Below are positions 44,713 to 54,378 of a DNA stretch of 64,000 bases, piece after piece. The DNA is from Saussurea involucrata (taxonomy: Eukaryota; Streptophyta; Magnoliopsida; Asterales; Asteraceae). Location of the stretch: assembly GCA_033807775.1 (NCBI GenBank), contig CM066315.1, positions 58,806,820-58,870,819 on the forward strand, written 5' to 3'. Position 1 is the stretch's first letter; each line of letters starts with the position of its first letter. Position numbers and translations under genes: made by a program. Under the pieces are notes generated by a model. The model did not search any database. It had not been told where the DNA came from and saw only the letters and a list, made by a program, of their open reading frames with translations.

Positions 44713-45407
44713 GGCACAGTTGATACTCCATGAACATGGAGGGAGTTCATGGGAGAGAAATCAGGTTGAAATCATGCAAGTTTAAGCGGATGAACATGGA
44801 GAGAGTTGAGAGAAATCAGTTTGAAGAGGGTTCGTGGGAGACAAACCTGCAACATGGAAGAGTTGGTGTGAGAGAAATCAGGAAGTTAAACTCCATTAAC
44901 GTGGAGCTAAAGGTTGGAGGCAAAGAGTCGTGGAGAGAAATCAGGGCTTGCAAATGGGTAATAGTGGGCTGAGTTTGGGTAGTTATAAGGTTACAAAAAG
45001 CATTTAAAGGGCTGAGATCAAATCTTGGATTAAGTTAAACGACCTAGATCTAACCTAAAACGGTTAGACTTATCATCATAGTCAACGACACACATGACGT
45101 AACCTAATGTGCAGTTATGTCCAATGTTTAACCCAAAAGATATCCTAACTTTTCTTTATTCATTTTTTTCCAAGCTTGGATGTTTATATTCTAAAAAGCA
45201 TTTTTATCAAGTTAAAAAAGTAATATAAAGATATTTATTTAATATGTATTTTGATTTAAGAAATTTAATTTATACCGGATATATAAATATCCTAAATAAA
45301 ATTAAAAAAATATGTAAATTGCAATTAATTTTAAAATAAACTATATTTTTAGGATCATGATTATAATGAAATTGAAAGTTAATAGCATATTCAACAGCTT
45401 CCCCATT
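44713..45407. other. Upstream intergenic DNA with GA-rich repeats
   Basis: 44730-44970 contains several imperfect copies of GAACATGGAGRGAGTT...GAGAGAAATCAG. This makes a decayed minisatellite with spurious short frames. The remainder to 45407 is AT-rich and featureless. Confidence 0.45.
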
Positions 45408-45997
45408 TTGAAGAAAATGAAGAATATGAGGATTTTTGGTTATTTTTTTTGCTTTAACAGCTTCCCCAAAAATCAAAATGGAGAAAATAGAAAAAAGAAA
45501 AAGTTTTTCTCCAAATATGAAGATAACCCAGAAAATGATTACTAAATGAAAGTACCAATAAAATTCTTTGAAAAAACATTTGGTTATCTAATGATCCTGA
45601 TTTTAATTCACTAATTAAAATTTTAAATATTTAATTTAATAATTTAAATATATGATTTTAAGGATAAAAATAAATGCTAATCATATCCACAAAGAAATCG
45701 CCTTGAAGAAAATGAAGAATATGAGGATTTTTGGTTATTTTTTTTGCTTTAACAGCTTCCCCAAAAATCAAAATGGAGAAAATAGAAAAAAGAAAAAGTT
45801 TTTCTCCAAATATGAAGATAACCCAGAAAATGATTACTAAATGAAAGTACCAATAAAATTCTTTGAAAAAACATTTGGTTATCTAATGATCCTGATTTTA
45901 ATTCACTAATTAAAATTTTAAATATTTAATTTAATAATTTAAATATATGATTTTAAGGATAAAAATAAATGCTAATCATATCCACAAAGAAATCGCC
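45408..45997. repeat. 295-bp tandem duplication next to tRNA-Lys
   Basis: Two virtually identical units, 45408-45702 and 45703-45997, each from TTGAAGAAAATGAAG to AAAGAAATCGCC. The right end of each unit includes CGCC, i.e. the last bases of the tRNA 3' end, so the breakpoint lies in the tRNA acceptor stem. The short frames inside are not genes. Confidence 0.92.
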
Positions 45998-46066
45998 ATC
46001 CGTGGGACTCGAACCCACGACCACGTGGTTAAAAGCCACGCGCTCTACCAACTGAGCTAGAACGGC
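45994..46066 (-). tRNA. tRNA-Lys (anticodon UUU)
   Basis: 73 nt. Minus strand starts GCCGTTCTAGCTCAGTTGGT. The acceptor stem GCCGTTC/GGATGGC pairs with two G-U wobbles; the D arm is GCTC...GAGC. The anticodon stem CGTGG/CCACG has loop CTTTTAA (anticodon TTT). The T arm is GTGGG-TTCGAGT-CCCAC; the discriminator is G; no CCA is encoded and there is no intron. A and B box sequences are canonical. A T-run ~30 bases downstream (minus strand TTTATTTTTATCC) may stop RNA polymerase III. Confidence 0.93.
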
Positions 46067-46148
46067 TTATATGCTTTTGTCTTCTGTTTATATTAAATAA
46101 TGAAAATTTGAGTCTCTAAAAACATACGTACATAACTTACAATCATCG

Positions 46149-46576
46149 GAGCATCCATTCCAATTGCAAATGGGCCTCATCAGCTTTGCAATTATATTAA
46201 AATTATCCCTCACAACAATGAAATTTCACACACTTTCTAAAGTGATACTTTATTATAAAAAACTATATTTTAATCAAATAACAACAAAACTACAATTAAA
46301 TACTATTTACTATAATTTAATATGAAATATTTTATTAATTAAATAAATATAATTAAATACTCTCTACAAAACTACGATTAAATATGCTCTACAAAACATC
46401 ACAAAACATGATTTGACATAAAACAATTTCTAATTTAGAAATTATTCCTGCAATTTCTTATACTATTCACTGTCACATCAGCTAAAAGTACTGATTTAAC
46501 ATTTGCAGATTACCAAAACCAATTTCTAATTACAATTCTACGTGACACTTTTCAATCCGAATAAAACATAATGCTC
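46149..46576. mobile_element. MITE, GAGCATCCA family, copy 1
   Basis: 428 bp ending GAGCATCCATTCC...ATAATGCTC. In inverse orientation it aligns over most of its length with the element at 58525-59015 (shared blocks TTGCAAATGGG, AGCTTTGCAATTA, CACAACAATGAAATTTCA, ATGATTTGACATAAA, AAGTACTGATTTAACATTTG). No coding capacity. TIR type suggests Mutator-like; no clear target duplication. Confidence 0.7.
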
Positions 46577-46668
46577 GTAATCAAAAGTGGGTGCTAACGC
46601 CCAAAAGTCTATTGGAGAGGGAGAAATGTAGCAGAGAAATTCCGTCAACCGCCGGTCATTGGGAACTG

Positions 46669-46715
46669 ATGGCTCCGGTTTCTAACACAGGATGGCGGTC
46701 GGTACCGCCATACCG
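46669..46715 (+). CDS. Possible first coding exon of an unidentified gene
   Basis: ATG in fair context begins MAPVSNTGWRSVPPY and reaches a consensus donor (CCG then GTAAGC) after 47 bases; a plausible 5' UTR lies between the MITE and the ATG. A GC-rich, non-repetitive island here argues for a real gene. The presumed intron is then occupied by the tandem LTR array. I cannot find the following exons in the window, so this may be a dead gene start. Confidence 0.3.
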
Positions 46716-47134
46716 GTAAGCATTTTATTCAGTCTCTACTTTTTTTTTTGTAATTTTACTATCATATGTTTTCGCCTTCTTTAAAATTTCAACTCGTTAC
46801 TTGCATCTTAAGCTTAGATTATACGAAGGTTGCCAAGGGGAAATGTTATCTTGATTCATATATACATGCCTGCTCTTTCGCTGCTGGCTGTTCATATGGT
46901 TAATTGTGCAATGTGAGGAGATTAAAGCCCATGAACAAAATTCTAGCATTTTGATAGGTCGGTTGAATTGAATGTGTAGAGTAGGAAGTTTTGTAAGGAA
47001 TAAGAGGTATAATTAAATTCAGAAGAACTTCGAATGGATTTTTTCAATCCTCTTATTGACTTTAAATGCTACTTCGAATATGGTTGAACCTGGAACAGTT
47101 AAGTGAAAGGTTTTTAGCAAACTTACAAACCACA

Positions 47135-47616
47135 TGATATAGGCAACGGAAGCAGTTTTTAAAATATCATCTTTGGCACTTGCAAACTAACAACCTACAA
47201 AGATACATACGTTCTAGATAATTAACTACAAAAGATTGAATCAAGAACACTTACTTGTTTATTGCGATTGTCGAAAACCACAATGATGAATCAAACCTTT
47301 GTTCTCGCTTCTTGGATGTCAAGGACCAATAGTATAATCCCTCTAGTGGCCCACACTTAAGAACACCAAAATACCAACAACAGGAAGATGCTTAATCACT
47401 AAACCCTAAATTAGGGTTTACAATTTTGGGAGGGGGAGAGGGGAGATCGACGGCGCCAAGAGAGATGGAAAAAAACTCATTAGGGTTTAACCCCTAGCAG
47501 TTTATTTATAACCCTCTATTTTACACTTAGGCCCCTTGAACCGATAAGCTTGTTAAAACTATTTTAACCAATTAGTCCCTGCACTTTATATAATTAATCT
47601 AATTAATTATATTGCA
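47135..47616 (-). repeat. LTR-like segment 1 of the gag-only array
   Basis: On the minus strand TGCAATATAATTAA...TTGCCTATATCA, with TG/CA termini, a TATA box (TATAAATAAA near 47505) and a preceding purine tract AAAGGAAAGGGAAAAGC that overlaps the gag end. Repeated at 48793-49275 and 50452-50934. A good tRNA primer-binding site after the other end is not visible. Confidence 0.55.
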
Positions 47617-48341
47617 GCTTTTCCCTTTCCTTTGGGATGAGAAACTTTCTTCTTCTTACAACCACTTTCCCTAATGGCCAGGACGGGAGCAGTTGAGTGA
47701 GCAATTTGGGTTTTACCCATACTTGCTTCAGCAGATCTCAACATGCCATGAAGTTCCACCAAGGTCTTGTCCATATTGTTCATATTGAAGTTCACTATGA
47801 ACTGTTTATATGCCCCACTAAGAGAGTTTAGCACCATGTCAATGGCAAGCTCTCTTGGGAAATCGACACCTAGATTGCCTAACCTGTCAATGTACGCTTT
47901 CATCTTTTGCACATGCGCACATACAGGGGCACCGTCCTGTTGCTTACATTCCACAAGCGATTTTACGACTTGGAACCTTTCTTGCCTCGCTTGCTCCTGA
48001 AACATTTCACGAAGCTGCTCATTTAGTTCAAACGCCCCCATGTTCTCGAAACTCTTTTGAAGTTCCGGGGACATGGACGCCAACATGAGACACGCGACTT
48101 TTGTGGATTCCGCGAATTGCTTGTTATATTCAGTTACTGCTTCAGGGCTTGCATCATCACTAAGTATAGGAAGATCCTCGTCGAGCAAATATTCTTTGTC
48201 TTCGTACCTCAAGGCAATTCTCAAGGCACGAATCCAATCCAAATAGTTTGGCCCAGTCAGCTTATCTTTACTTAGGATAGAGAGTAACGTAAGGTTGGAT
48301 GTTGTGTGAGTAGGAGGAGGAGGAGGAATATTTTCAGCCAT
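47607..48341 (-). CDS. Ty1/copia gag-like protein, copy 1 (intact frame)
   Basis: 244 residues, start MAENIPPPPPTHTTS at 48341, end KGKGKAAI. It has the copia gag/UBN2-type fold signatures: LLSILSKDKLTGPNYLDWIR near the start, LMLASMSPELQKSFENM, and RERFQVVKSL-like, DFPRELAIDMVLNSL blocks. The zinc knuckle (CX2CX4HX4C) that normally follows Lys-rich KKKKVSHPKGKGK is absent, and there is no protease or polymerase behind it; the stop lies inside the LTR-like segment. Normal copia gags run on as gag-pol, so this is a gag-only element in the sense of TR-GAG retrotransposons. It could make capsid-like particles in trans or be inert. The frame is undamaged. Confidence 0.8.
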   Translation of the reverse strand: MAENIPPPPPTHTTSNLTLLSILSKDKLTGPNYLDWIRALRIALRYEDKEYLLDEDLPILSDDASPEAVTEYNKQFAESTKVACLMLASMSPELQKSFENMGAFELNEQLREMFQEQARQERFQVVKSLVECKQQDGAPVCAHVQKMKAYIDRLGNLGVDFPRELAIDMVLNSLSGAYKQFIVNFNMNNMDKTLVELHGMLRSAEASMGKTQIAHSTAPVLAIRESGCKKKKVSHPKGKGKAAI

Positions 48342-48792
48342 ATGTAGATACAGTTTTAATTTTAGCTAGTTTGATATTTAACCCTTAAAAATAATTATCC
48401 AAAAATATTTAACAAGGCTAGGATCCATATATACATGCCTGCTCTTTCAACTCGTTACTTGCATCTTAAGCTTAGATTATACGAAGGTTGCCAAGGGGAA
48501 ATGTTATCTTGATTCATATATACATGCCTGCTCTTTCGCTACTGGCTGTTCATATGGTTAATTGTGCAATGTGAGGAGATTAAAGCCCATGAACAAAATT
48601 CAAGCATTTTGATAGGTCGGTTGAATTGAATGTGTAGAGTAGGATGTTTTGTAAGGAATAAGAGGTATAATTAAATTCAGAAGAACTTCGAATGGATTTT
48701 TTCAATCCTCTTATTGACTTTAAATGCTACTTCGAATATGGTTGAACCTGGAACAGTTAAGTGAAAGGTTTTTAGCAAACTTACAAACCAAA

Positions 48793-49275
48793 TGATATAG
48801 GCAACGGAAGCAGTTTTTAAAATATCATCTTTGGAACTTGCAAACTAACAACCTACAAAGATACATACGTTCTAGATAATTAACTACAAAAGATTGAATC
48901 AAGAACACTTACTTGTTTATTGCGATTGTCGAAAACCACAATGATGAATCAAACCTTTGATCTCGCTTCTTGGATGTCAAGGACCAATAGTATGAATCCC
49001 TCTAGTGGCTCACACTTAAGAACACCAAAATACCAACAACAGGAAGATGCTTAATCACTAAACCCTAAATTAGGGTTTACAATTTTGGGAGGGGGAGAGG
49101 GGAGATCGACGGCTCCAAGAGAGATGGAAAAAAACTCATTAGGGTTTAACCCCTAGCAGTTTATTTATAACCCTCTATTTTACACTTAGGCCCCTTGAAC
49201 CGATAAGCTTGTTAAAACTATTTTAACCAATTAGTCCCTGCACTTTATATAATTAATCTAATTAATTATATTGCA
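48793..49275 (-). repeat. LTR-like segment 2 of the gag-only array
   Basis: 483 bp, near-identical to segment 1; lies between the two gag frames and so would serve both as 5' LTR of one unit and 3' LTR of the other. Confidence 0.55.
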
Positions 49276-50000
49276 GCTTTTCCCTTCCCTTTGGGATGAG
49301 AAACTTTCTTCTTCTTACAACCACCTTCCCTAATGGCCTGGACGGGAGCAGTTGAGTGAGCAATTTGGGTCTTACCCATACTTGCTTCAGCAGATCTCAA
49401 CATGCCATGAAGTTCCATCAAGGTCTTGTCCATATTGTTCATATTGAAGTTCACTATGAACTGTTTATATGCCCCACTAAGAGAGTTTAGCACCATGTCA
49501 ATGGCAAGCTCTCTTGGGAAATCGACACCTAGATTGCCTAACATGTCAATGTACACTTTCATCTTTTGCACATGCGCACATACAGGGGCACCGTCCTGTT
49601 TCTTACGTTCCACAAGCGATTTTACGACTTGGAACCTTTCTTGCCTCGCTTGCTCCTGAAACATTTCACGAAGCTGCTCATTTAGTTCAAACGCCCCCAT
49701 GTTCTCGAAACTCTTTTGAAGTTCCGGGGACATGGACGCCAACATGAGACACGCGACTTTTGTGGATTCCGCGAATTGCTTGTTATATTCAGTTACTGCT
49801 TCAGGGCTTGCATCATCACTAAGTATAGGAAGATCCTCGTCGAGCAAATATTCTTTGTCTTCGTACCTCAAGGCAATTCTCAAGGCACGAATCCAATCTA
49901 AATAGTTTGGCCCAGTCAGCTTATCTTTACTTAGGATAGAGAGTAACGTAAGGTTGGATGTTGTGTGAGTAGGAGGAGGAGGAGGAATATTTTCAGCCAT
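49266..50000 (-). CDS. Ty1/copia gag-like protein, copy 2 (intact frame)
   Basis: 244 residues, same as copy 1 apart from seven substitutions by eye (all in the C-terminal half: SLVERKKQDG for SLVECKQQDG, KMKVYIDMLG for KMKAYIDRLG, TLMELH for TLVELH, VQAIREGG for VLAIRESG). No stop or frameshift has been gained since duplication. Context as for copy 1. Confidence 0.8.
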   Translation of the reverse strand: MAENIPPPPPTHTTSNLTLLSILSKDKLTGPNYLDWIRALRIALRYEDKEYLLDEDLPILSDDASPEAVTEYNKQFAESTKVACLMLASMSPELQKSFENMGAFELNEQLREMFQEQARQERFQVVKSLVERKKQDGAPVCAHVQKMKVYIDMLGNLGVDFPRELAIDMVLNSLSGAYKQFIVNFNMNNMDKTLMELHGMLRSAEASMGKTQIAHSTAPVQAIREGGCKKKKVSHPKGKGKAAI

Positions 50001-50451
50001 CTGTAGATACAGTTTTAATTTTAGCTAGTTTGATATTTAACCCTTAAAAATAATTATCCAAAAATATTTAACAAGGCTAGGATCCATATATACATGCCTG
50101 CTCTTTCAACTCGTTACTTGCATCTTAAGCTTAGATTATACGAAGGTTGCCAAGGGGAAATGTTATCTTGATTCATATATACATGCCTGCTCTTTCGCTG
50201 CTGGCTGTTCATATGGTTAATTGTGCAATGTGAGGAGATTAAAGCCCATGAACAAAATTCTAGCATTTTGATAGGTCGGTTGAATTGAATGTGTAGAGTA
50301 GGATGTTTTGTAAGGAATAAAAGGTATAATTAAATTCAGAAGAACTTCGAATGGATTTTTTCAATCCTCTTATTGACTTTAAATGCTACTTCGAATATGG
50401 TTGAACCTGGAACAGTTAAGTGAAAGGTTTTTAGCAAACTTACAAACCAAA

Positions 50452-50934
50452 TGATATAGGCAACGGAAGCAGTTTTTAAAATATCATCTTTGGCACTTGC
50501 AAACTAACAACCTACAAAGATACATACGTTCTAGATAATTAACTACAAAAGATTGAATCAAGAACACTTACTTGTTTATTGCGATTGTCGAAAACCACAA
50601 TGATGAATCAAACCTTTGATCTCGCTTCTTGGATGTCAAGGACCAATAGTATGAATCCCTCTAGTGGCTCACACTTAAGAACACCAAAATACCAACAACA
50701 GGAAGATGCTTAATCACTAAACCCTAAATTAGGGTTTACGATTTTGGGAGGGGGAGAGGGGAGATCGACGGCTCCAAGAGAGATGGAAAAAAACTCATTA
50801 GGGTTTAACCCCTAGCAGTTTATTTATAACCCTCTATTTTACACTTAGGCCCCTTGAACCGATAAGCTTGTTAAAACTATTTTAACCAATTAGTCCCTGC
50901 ACTTTATATAATTAATCTAATTAATTATATTGCA
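50452..50934 (-). repeat. LTR-like segment 3, outer end of the array
   Basis: 483 bp, near-identical to the other two. After ATTGCA the sequence continues GCTTATCATC instead of gag, so the array ends here. Confidence 0.55.
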
Positions 50935-50938
50935 GCTT

Positions 50939-51560
50939 ATCATCAATTGAACTAATTGCTTTAACTTTCTTTTATTCTTCTGATTGTTTATTTTGGGTCT
51001 TAAGGGCAACCCAAAAGGACCCTGCTATTATTAGAAATATTACCAATAGTTAATGACTAAAGACACTATATCCAACATTAAGAACCATGATAACATATCT
51101 CCTTAGTTGGATGAAGATTCTATGCTTTTTCTGAATCACTTTGATTCTTTCTTCCTCCTTGATTTGTACAAAGACACTTAATAACCTCCTTAGACTCTTT
51201 TTCCACCATTTTCCTAAAGTTTTTGAAGCTATAGAAAGCTTTTGACTTCTTTGTCAGCTGATAAACCCAACTTTTACTACTAAAATCATCAATAAAAGAG
51301 AAAAGATACCTTTTCCACAGTTTGAGATGGGCTCTATAGGCCACAAATATCTAAGTGTATTAATTAGTTCCAATACTTTACTTGCTCGTCATTCGCTCCT
51401 TTTGGAATTGAAGTTCTAATTTGCTTGCCCTTACAAAAATCTGCACATGTGATACTGTATTTTTGGAAAGAGTATGGCACCTCTGGCAAATTTATGGAAA
51501 AGAATAAAATTATACACCTAAAAGGCATGGAAACTAACCACCCAAACGCATGTCCAGACT
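50939..51560 (-). pseudogene. Ty1/copia integrase fragment
   Basis: On the minus strand, with frame changes: integrase N-terminal end (GKQIRTSIPKGANDEQVK) and the start of the catalytic core (HLDICG, then YLFSFIDDFSSKSWVYQLTK and EKESKEVIKCLCTNQGG). The first Asp (LDICG) and the second core segment (LCTNQGG instead of LRTDRGG) are recognisable; the second catalytic Asp is changed to Asn. Stops interrupt it. It lies directly beside the gag-only array in the same orientation, and might be a remnant of the same family, but the order gag-LTR-integrase is not that of an intact element. Confidence 0.75.
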
Positions 51561-52515
51561 GTCATATACGATAGGCCCCAACGCAACGACGAACTGAAAT
51601 GCTCAACAACTACCACTAAACTAACCGGTTGGAACACCCTCCATACTAGCTAACTAAAGGCCAAAACAAACAAAAACCAATACAGTACAAAATAAGCCAT
51701 AAATCTTGACTAAAAAGCTGATGTAATTTTTACTAGAGAATTTGTCGACACGAGGTGTAATTTTAGAGTAATTTTTACTAAAAAAGCTGATGTGACAATA
51801 TAAGAAATTGGGGTGTAATTGCACATGGTCTTATTGCCTCAGTTTCGCGCTATTTCTCCTGTAATGTAGTCTGCGTGAAAACTTTTTAGAATCATGGAAA
51901 ATGATTGGTTCATTACTGAGTAGTGAGTACATAGTTGTTTGTTGTGAGGTATATATGGTAATATCTTGATGTCTAAATGGCCTTGAAACAAATTATTTCC
52001 ATGTGTAATGATGTTGAGATTGGCCCATGATTGATCTCAATGGACATGGACCATGTCTTCCACATCAGAAATCTTTCATAAATGTAGTAGAAGTGCCTAC
52101 AACAAAAACTGATCACATGCTGGGCTGAATGGCATCCCTCATATTTATATTTTAGGTATTTTTATGATAAAATGCACCTCATGATGAATAGTAGAAAGTA
52201 TGCCTCTTTATTATATGGTGTGTTATTAGTTTTCTGGGCCCTTGTGGTGTGTACGTAAAGCTTCAGAAAGTTGATAACATTCTTAGAACAGCTTTCTCCA
52301 TTTTTATTTACGACGTTCACTTTGCTGAATGTGTGACATCAATATGAGACATCAAAAAATTATTAATACAACGATGGTATTTTCAATTAATATATTCACT
52401 CAATAGCAGATTGCATTTGCAACTTTTGCTGCTTCATGTTTCCTTTCAGCTGCCTTATTCTATGATTCTTGAAATACATCCATGCTTAATTATCTCTGTT
52501 CCCCTCAACTATATG
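51561..52515. other. Intergenic DNA, downstream of PMEI copy 1
   Basis: No genes. 52003-52165 is the paralogue of 54053-54490 (see segmental duplication). 51715-51820 holds a short repeated motif (AAGCTGATGT...TTTTTACTA twice). The PMEI 3' UTR probably reaches into 52380-52515. Confidence 0.45.
52003..52165. repeat. Segmental duplication unit flanking PMEI genes, copy A
   Basis: CATAAATGTAGTAGAAGTGC, ACAAAAACTGATCACATGCT and TCATATTTATATTTTAGGTA also occur, with few changes, at 54400-54490. Copy A lacks the LINE tail present in copy B, so it is the empty state. Confidence 0.8.
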
Positions 52516-53106
52516 CTAAGAGAAGCTAGCATAACTGTTGATCAAAGCCAAAGCATTGCTGGTTAAGTGTGCAACATTCACAATCTTTCCTCTCACCACC
52601 TTTTTCATTTTTGGGTCATTCACAAACCCTTCAGAGCACGTGTCTTCATCCGTCATTGCGGAACTGACCCATGTTTGTATGTCGCTGATCACTAGCCTGG
52701 AATCTTTGGAACCCGGTCGACTCATTTCCTCAAGTGATCTTTTCAACTCGTATACCGAGTCACTCAGCATCTCAATGCAGTCTTTCATGGCAGCAACCTC
52801 TCGAGGAGTCATGCCATGGACTCGTGACAATTTTACCATTGCTGAAGAGGTGGATCGGGTGGTGTCAAGGGTGACGGATAGAGCTGTTTGGGCTAGTAGC
52901 TTAGGGGTTGTTTGGATTGCACCTGCTCGAGTCGAGAGTGAGTTGAAGCAGAGTGTAGGGTAAGCTGTCAAACTGCATGACGATCTTATGAATTCGATGT
53001 TTGTTTTCTCGAGTGCAGAGATGAAAGTGATGGAGGAAGCCGTGTAGAGAAGTATTATTAGGAGAGTGTTTTGTGCTAGAGATTTGGTGGAATATGAGGC
53101 TTCCAT
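52516..53106 (-). CDS. Pectin methylesterase/invertase inhibitor (PMEI) family protein, copy 1
   Basis: 196 residues, single exon. The start at 53106 (MEASYS) begins an N-terminal signal peptide (LLIILLYTASSITFISA); the frame upstream is read-through of the leader. The PMEI domain follows: the first disulphide pair in SSCSLTAYPTLC (C-x8-C) and the second pair in MKDC and DEDTC, with the usual four-helix-bundle pattern (TTPKLLAQTALSVTLDTT, ISDIQTWVSSAMTDEDT). Length is normal. Secreted inhibitors of this family block either pectin methylesterase or acid invertase; sequence alone cannot tell which. A TATA box lies 112 bp upstream. Tandem paralogue of 56480-57112. Confidence 0.9.
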   Translation of the reverse strand: MEASYSTKSLAQNTLLIILLYTASSITFISALEKTNIEFIRSSCSLTAYPTLCFNSLSTRAGAIQTTPKLLAQTALSVTLDTTRSTSSAMVKLSRVHGMTPREVAAMKDCIEMLSDSVYELKRSLEEMSRPGSKDSRLVISDIQTWVSSAMTDEDTCSEGFVNDPKMKKVVRGKIVNVAHLTSNALALINSYASFS

Positions 53107-53217
53107 ATCTTCCGAATTTGTGTGTTGGATGGAGGTCAAAGTTTGAATAAGAGGGTGTGAAGAGAGGTCTCTGTAGCTAAAGAAATAGGTTGTGGAAGTA
53201 GAGCAAGTGCACCCCAA

Positions 53218-53225
53218 ATTTATAG
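53218..53225 (-). promoter_or_regulatory. TATA box of PMEI copy 1
   Basis: Minus strand CCTATAAATTTGG, 112 bp before the start codon; the same CTATAAATT sits at the corresponding place of copy 2. Confidence 0.65.
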
Positions 53226-53639
53226 GAAGCCGAATGTAGATATTAATGAGGTTTTATCCTTCCCTTGATGGTCTTTTGGATGATCTTACAGTTAGATGAC
53301 TCCACCACTTAATTATTGAAAAGATCTCAAGCTCCTGTCTTTATTTAAGATGATGTGTACACGTGATCGTCTTTTGCCAAAATATCTTCCAAGTGGATCT
53401 TAAGAATGTGCATTATGCAGTCTTTAGCCATCATACATTCAACGATATGTGTTGAGCTTTGATTTTGTATATTTGGTATAATTAAATGAAGGGAGCTTCT
53501 CTTGGCTTCCTTATTTCTTCAATAGTTTTAGTTGCTTTTCTTACATATGATAGCGGAGTAGTCTACGTACCCCCAACTAGTCGGTATGTTTTAAAAAGTT
53601 GCCGACATAATGAAAGTGACAAGTTTTAATGTGTGAGAT

Positions 53640-53930
53640 AAGTATGAAGTCGGAGGGGTCTAGAAATGGGGCGAAGATTGCAATGTATTCAAGTAGGACT
53701 GCTGGGGCTGCAGAATTGCATTCACCTTTTCTCCCCACTTGCTGCTCTCTCTCTCTCTCTCTCTCTCAGATATAGTTATGATGTTGGAAAGATATTTATG
53801 CACTCAGGGTTACTGGTAGAGCTCCGCTTCTATGAGATTGGGGGTTGAAACCTTACCAAAGGTAAGGAGGTAAGGAGGGTGTGTGAGTTCATTTTCCGTA
53901 TATAAATATTATATATTTAAAAAAAAACTA
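53640..53930. repeat. Second segment of the PMEI-region duplication, with CT microsatellite
   Basis: GGAGGGGTCTAGAAATG and CACTTGCTGCTC blocks here recur at 54746-54843. A (CT)12 run lies at 53744-53767 and is absent from the other copy. The predicted short frames are not genes. Confidence 0.65.
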
Positions 53931-54074
53931 TCACTCAGTTTTGAAATTGGATATGAACCTACTAGTGTATGGGTGCAGAATACCGCTGATCACCTACACC
54001 TAGCCATGCCTGTCCCACTCGGATGCTTTTTGCTCCAAACTAATTATAACCTTGTGCAATGATATGAAATTGGG

Positions 54075-54323
54075 TCTAACAGGATTAAGAACAGGAAGAT
54101 TTCGTGGTTGGAGTGGTTGAGTGGCTCTTTTTGGATTAATTAGGCTGTTTTTTCTGGGGCTTTGAGTCTGGGTCGTGTTGTGGTTCCTCGGGTCTGTTTT
54201 CTGGTGTGGGTTGCTTTGTGCTTTTCGGGGTTCTGCTCCTTGCAGAATCTGCCTTCTTGTTCTGTTTTCCTTGTATCTGCTTTGTTTTTTCTGTTAATAT
54301 AATGGCCTTTCAAAAAAAAAAAA
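54075..54323 (+). mobile_element. 3' tail of an L1-type LINE (249 bp)
   Basis: A T/G-rich segment ends TTAATATAATGGCCTTTC plus A12. It is flanked by the 14-bp target duplication GATATGAAATTGGG (54061-54074 and 54324-54337). The terminal motif resembles that of the LINE at 7440-7460 (TAATATATTTGCCGTTCC plus A-run). The paralogous site near 52008 (AATGATGTTGAGATTGGCCC) is uninterrupted. Confidence 0.85.
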
Positions 54324-54378
54324 GATATGAAATTGGGCCCTGATCAGTCTTAGGGGACATGGGACCATTTTTCTCCCA

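Larger units (their letters stand above)
46790..50938 (-). repeat. Tandem array of a ~1659-bp gag-only LTR unit (2.5 copies)
   Basis: Unit boundaries at CAACTCGTTACTTGC: 46790, 48448 and 50107; the third unit ends at ~50938 in ATTGCAGCTT. Each unit consists of a ~345-bp non-coding block, a ~482-bp LTR-like block, a minus-strand gag frame (two full units only), and a ~100-bp leader. Copies are nearly identical, including introns of non-coding sequence, so the amplification is recent. At the unit junction the string ATATATACATGCCTGCTCTT occurs in both joined sequences, i.e. microhomology or an earlier short duplication. Confidence 0.88.

Noticed and set aside
44730..44972. Short plus-strand frame with NMEGVHGREIR repeats
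   Set aside because: Product of a decayed GA-rich minisatellite, not conserved-looking.
45357..45840. Two identical short frames (MKNMRIFGYF...) as a duplicated small gene
   Set aside because: They are carried by the 295-bp tandem duplication; AT-rich, Lys/Asn/Phe composition, no promoter or family.
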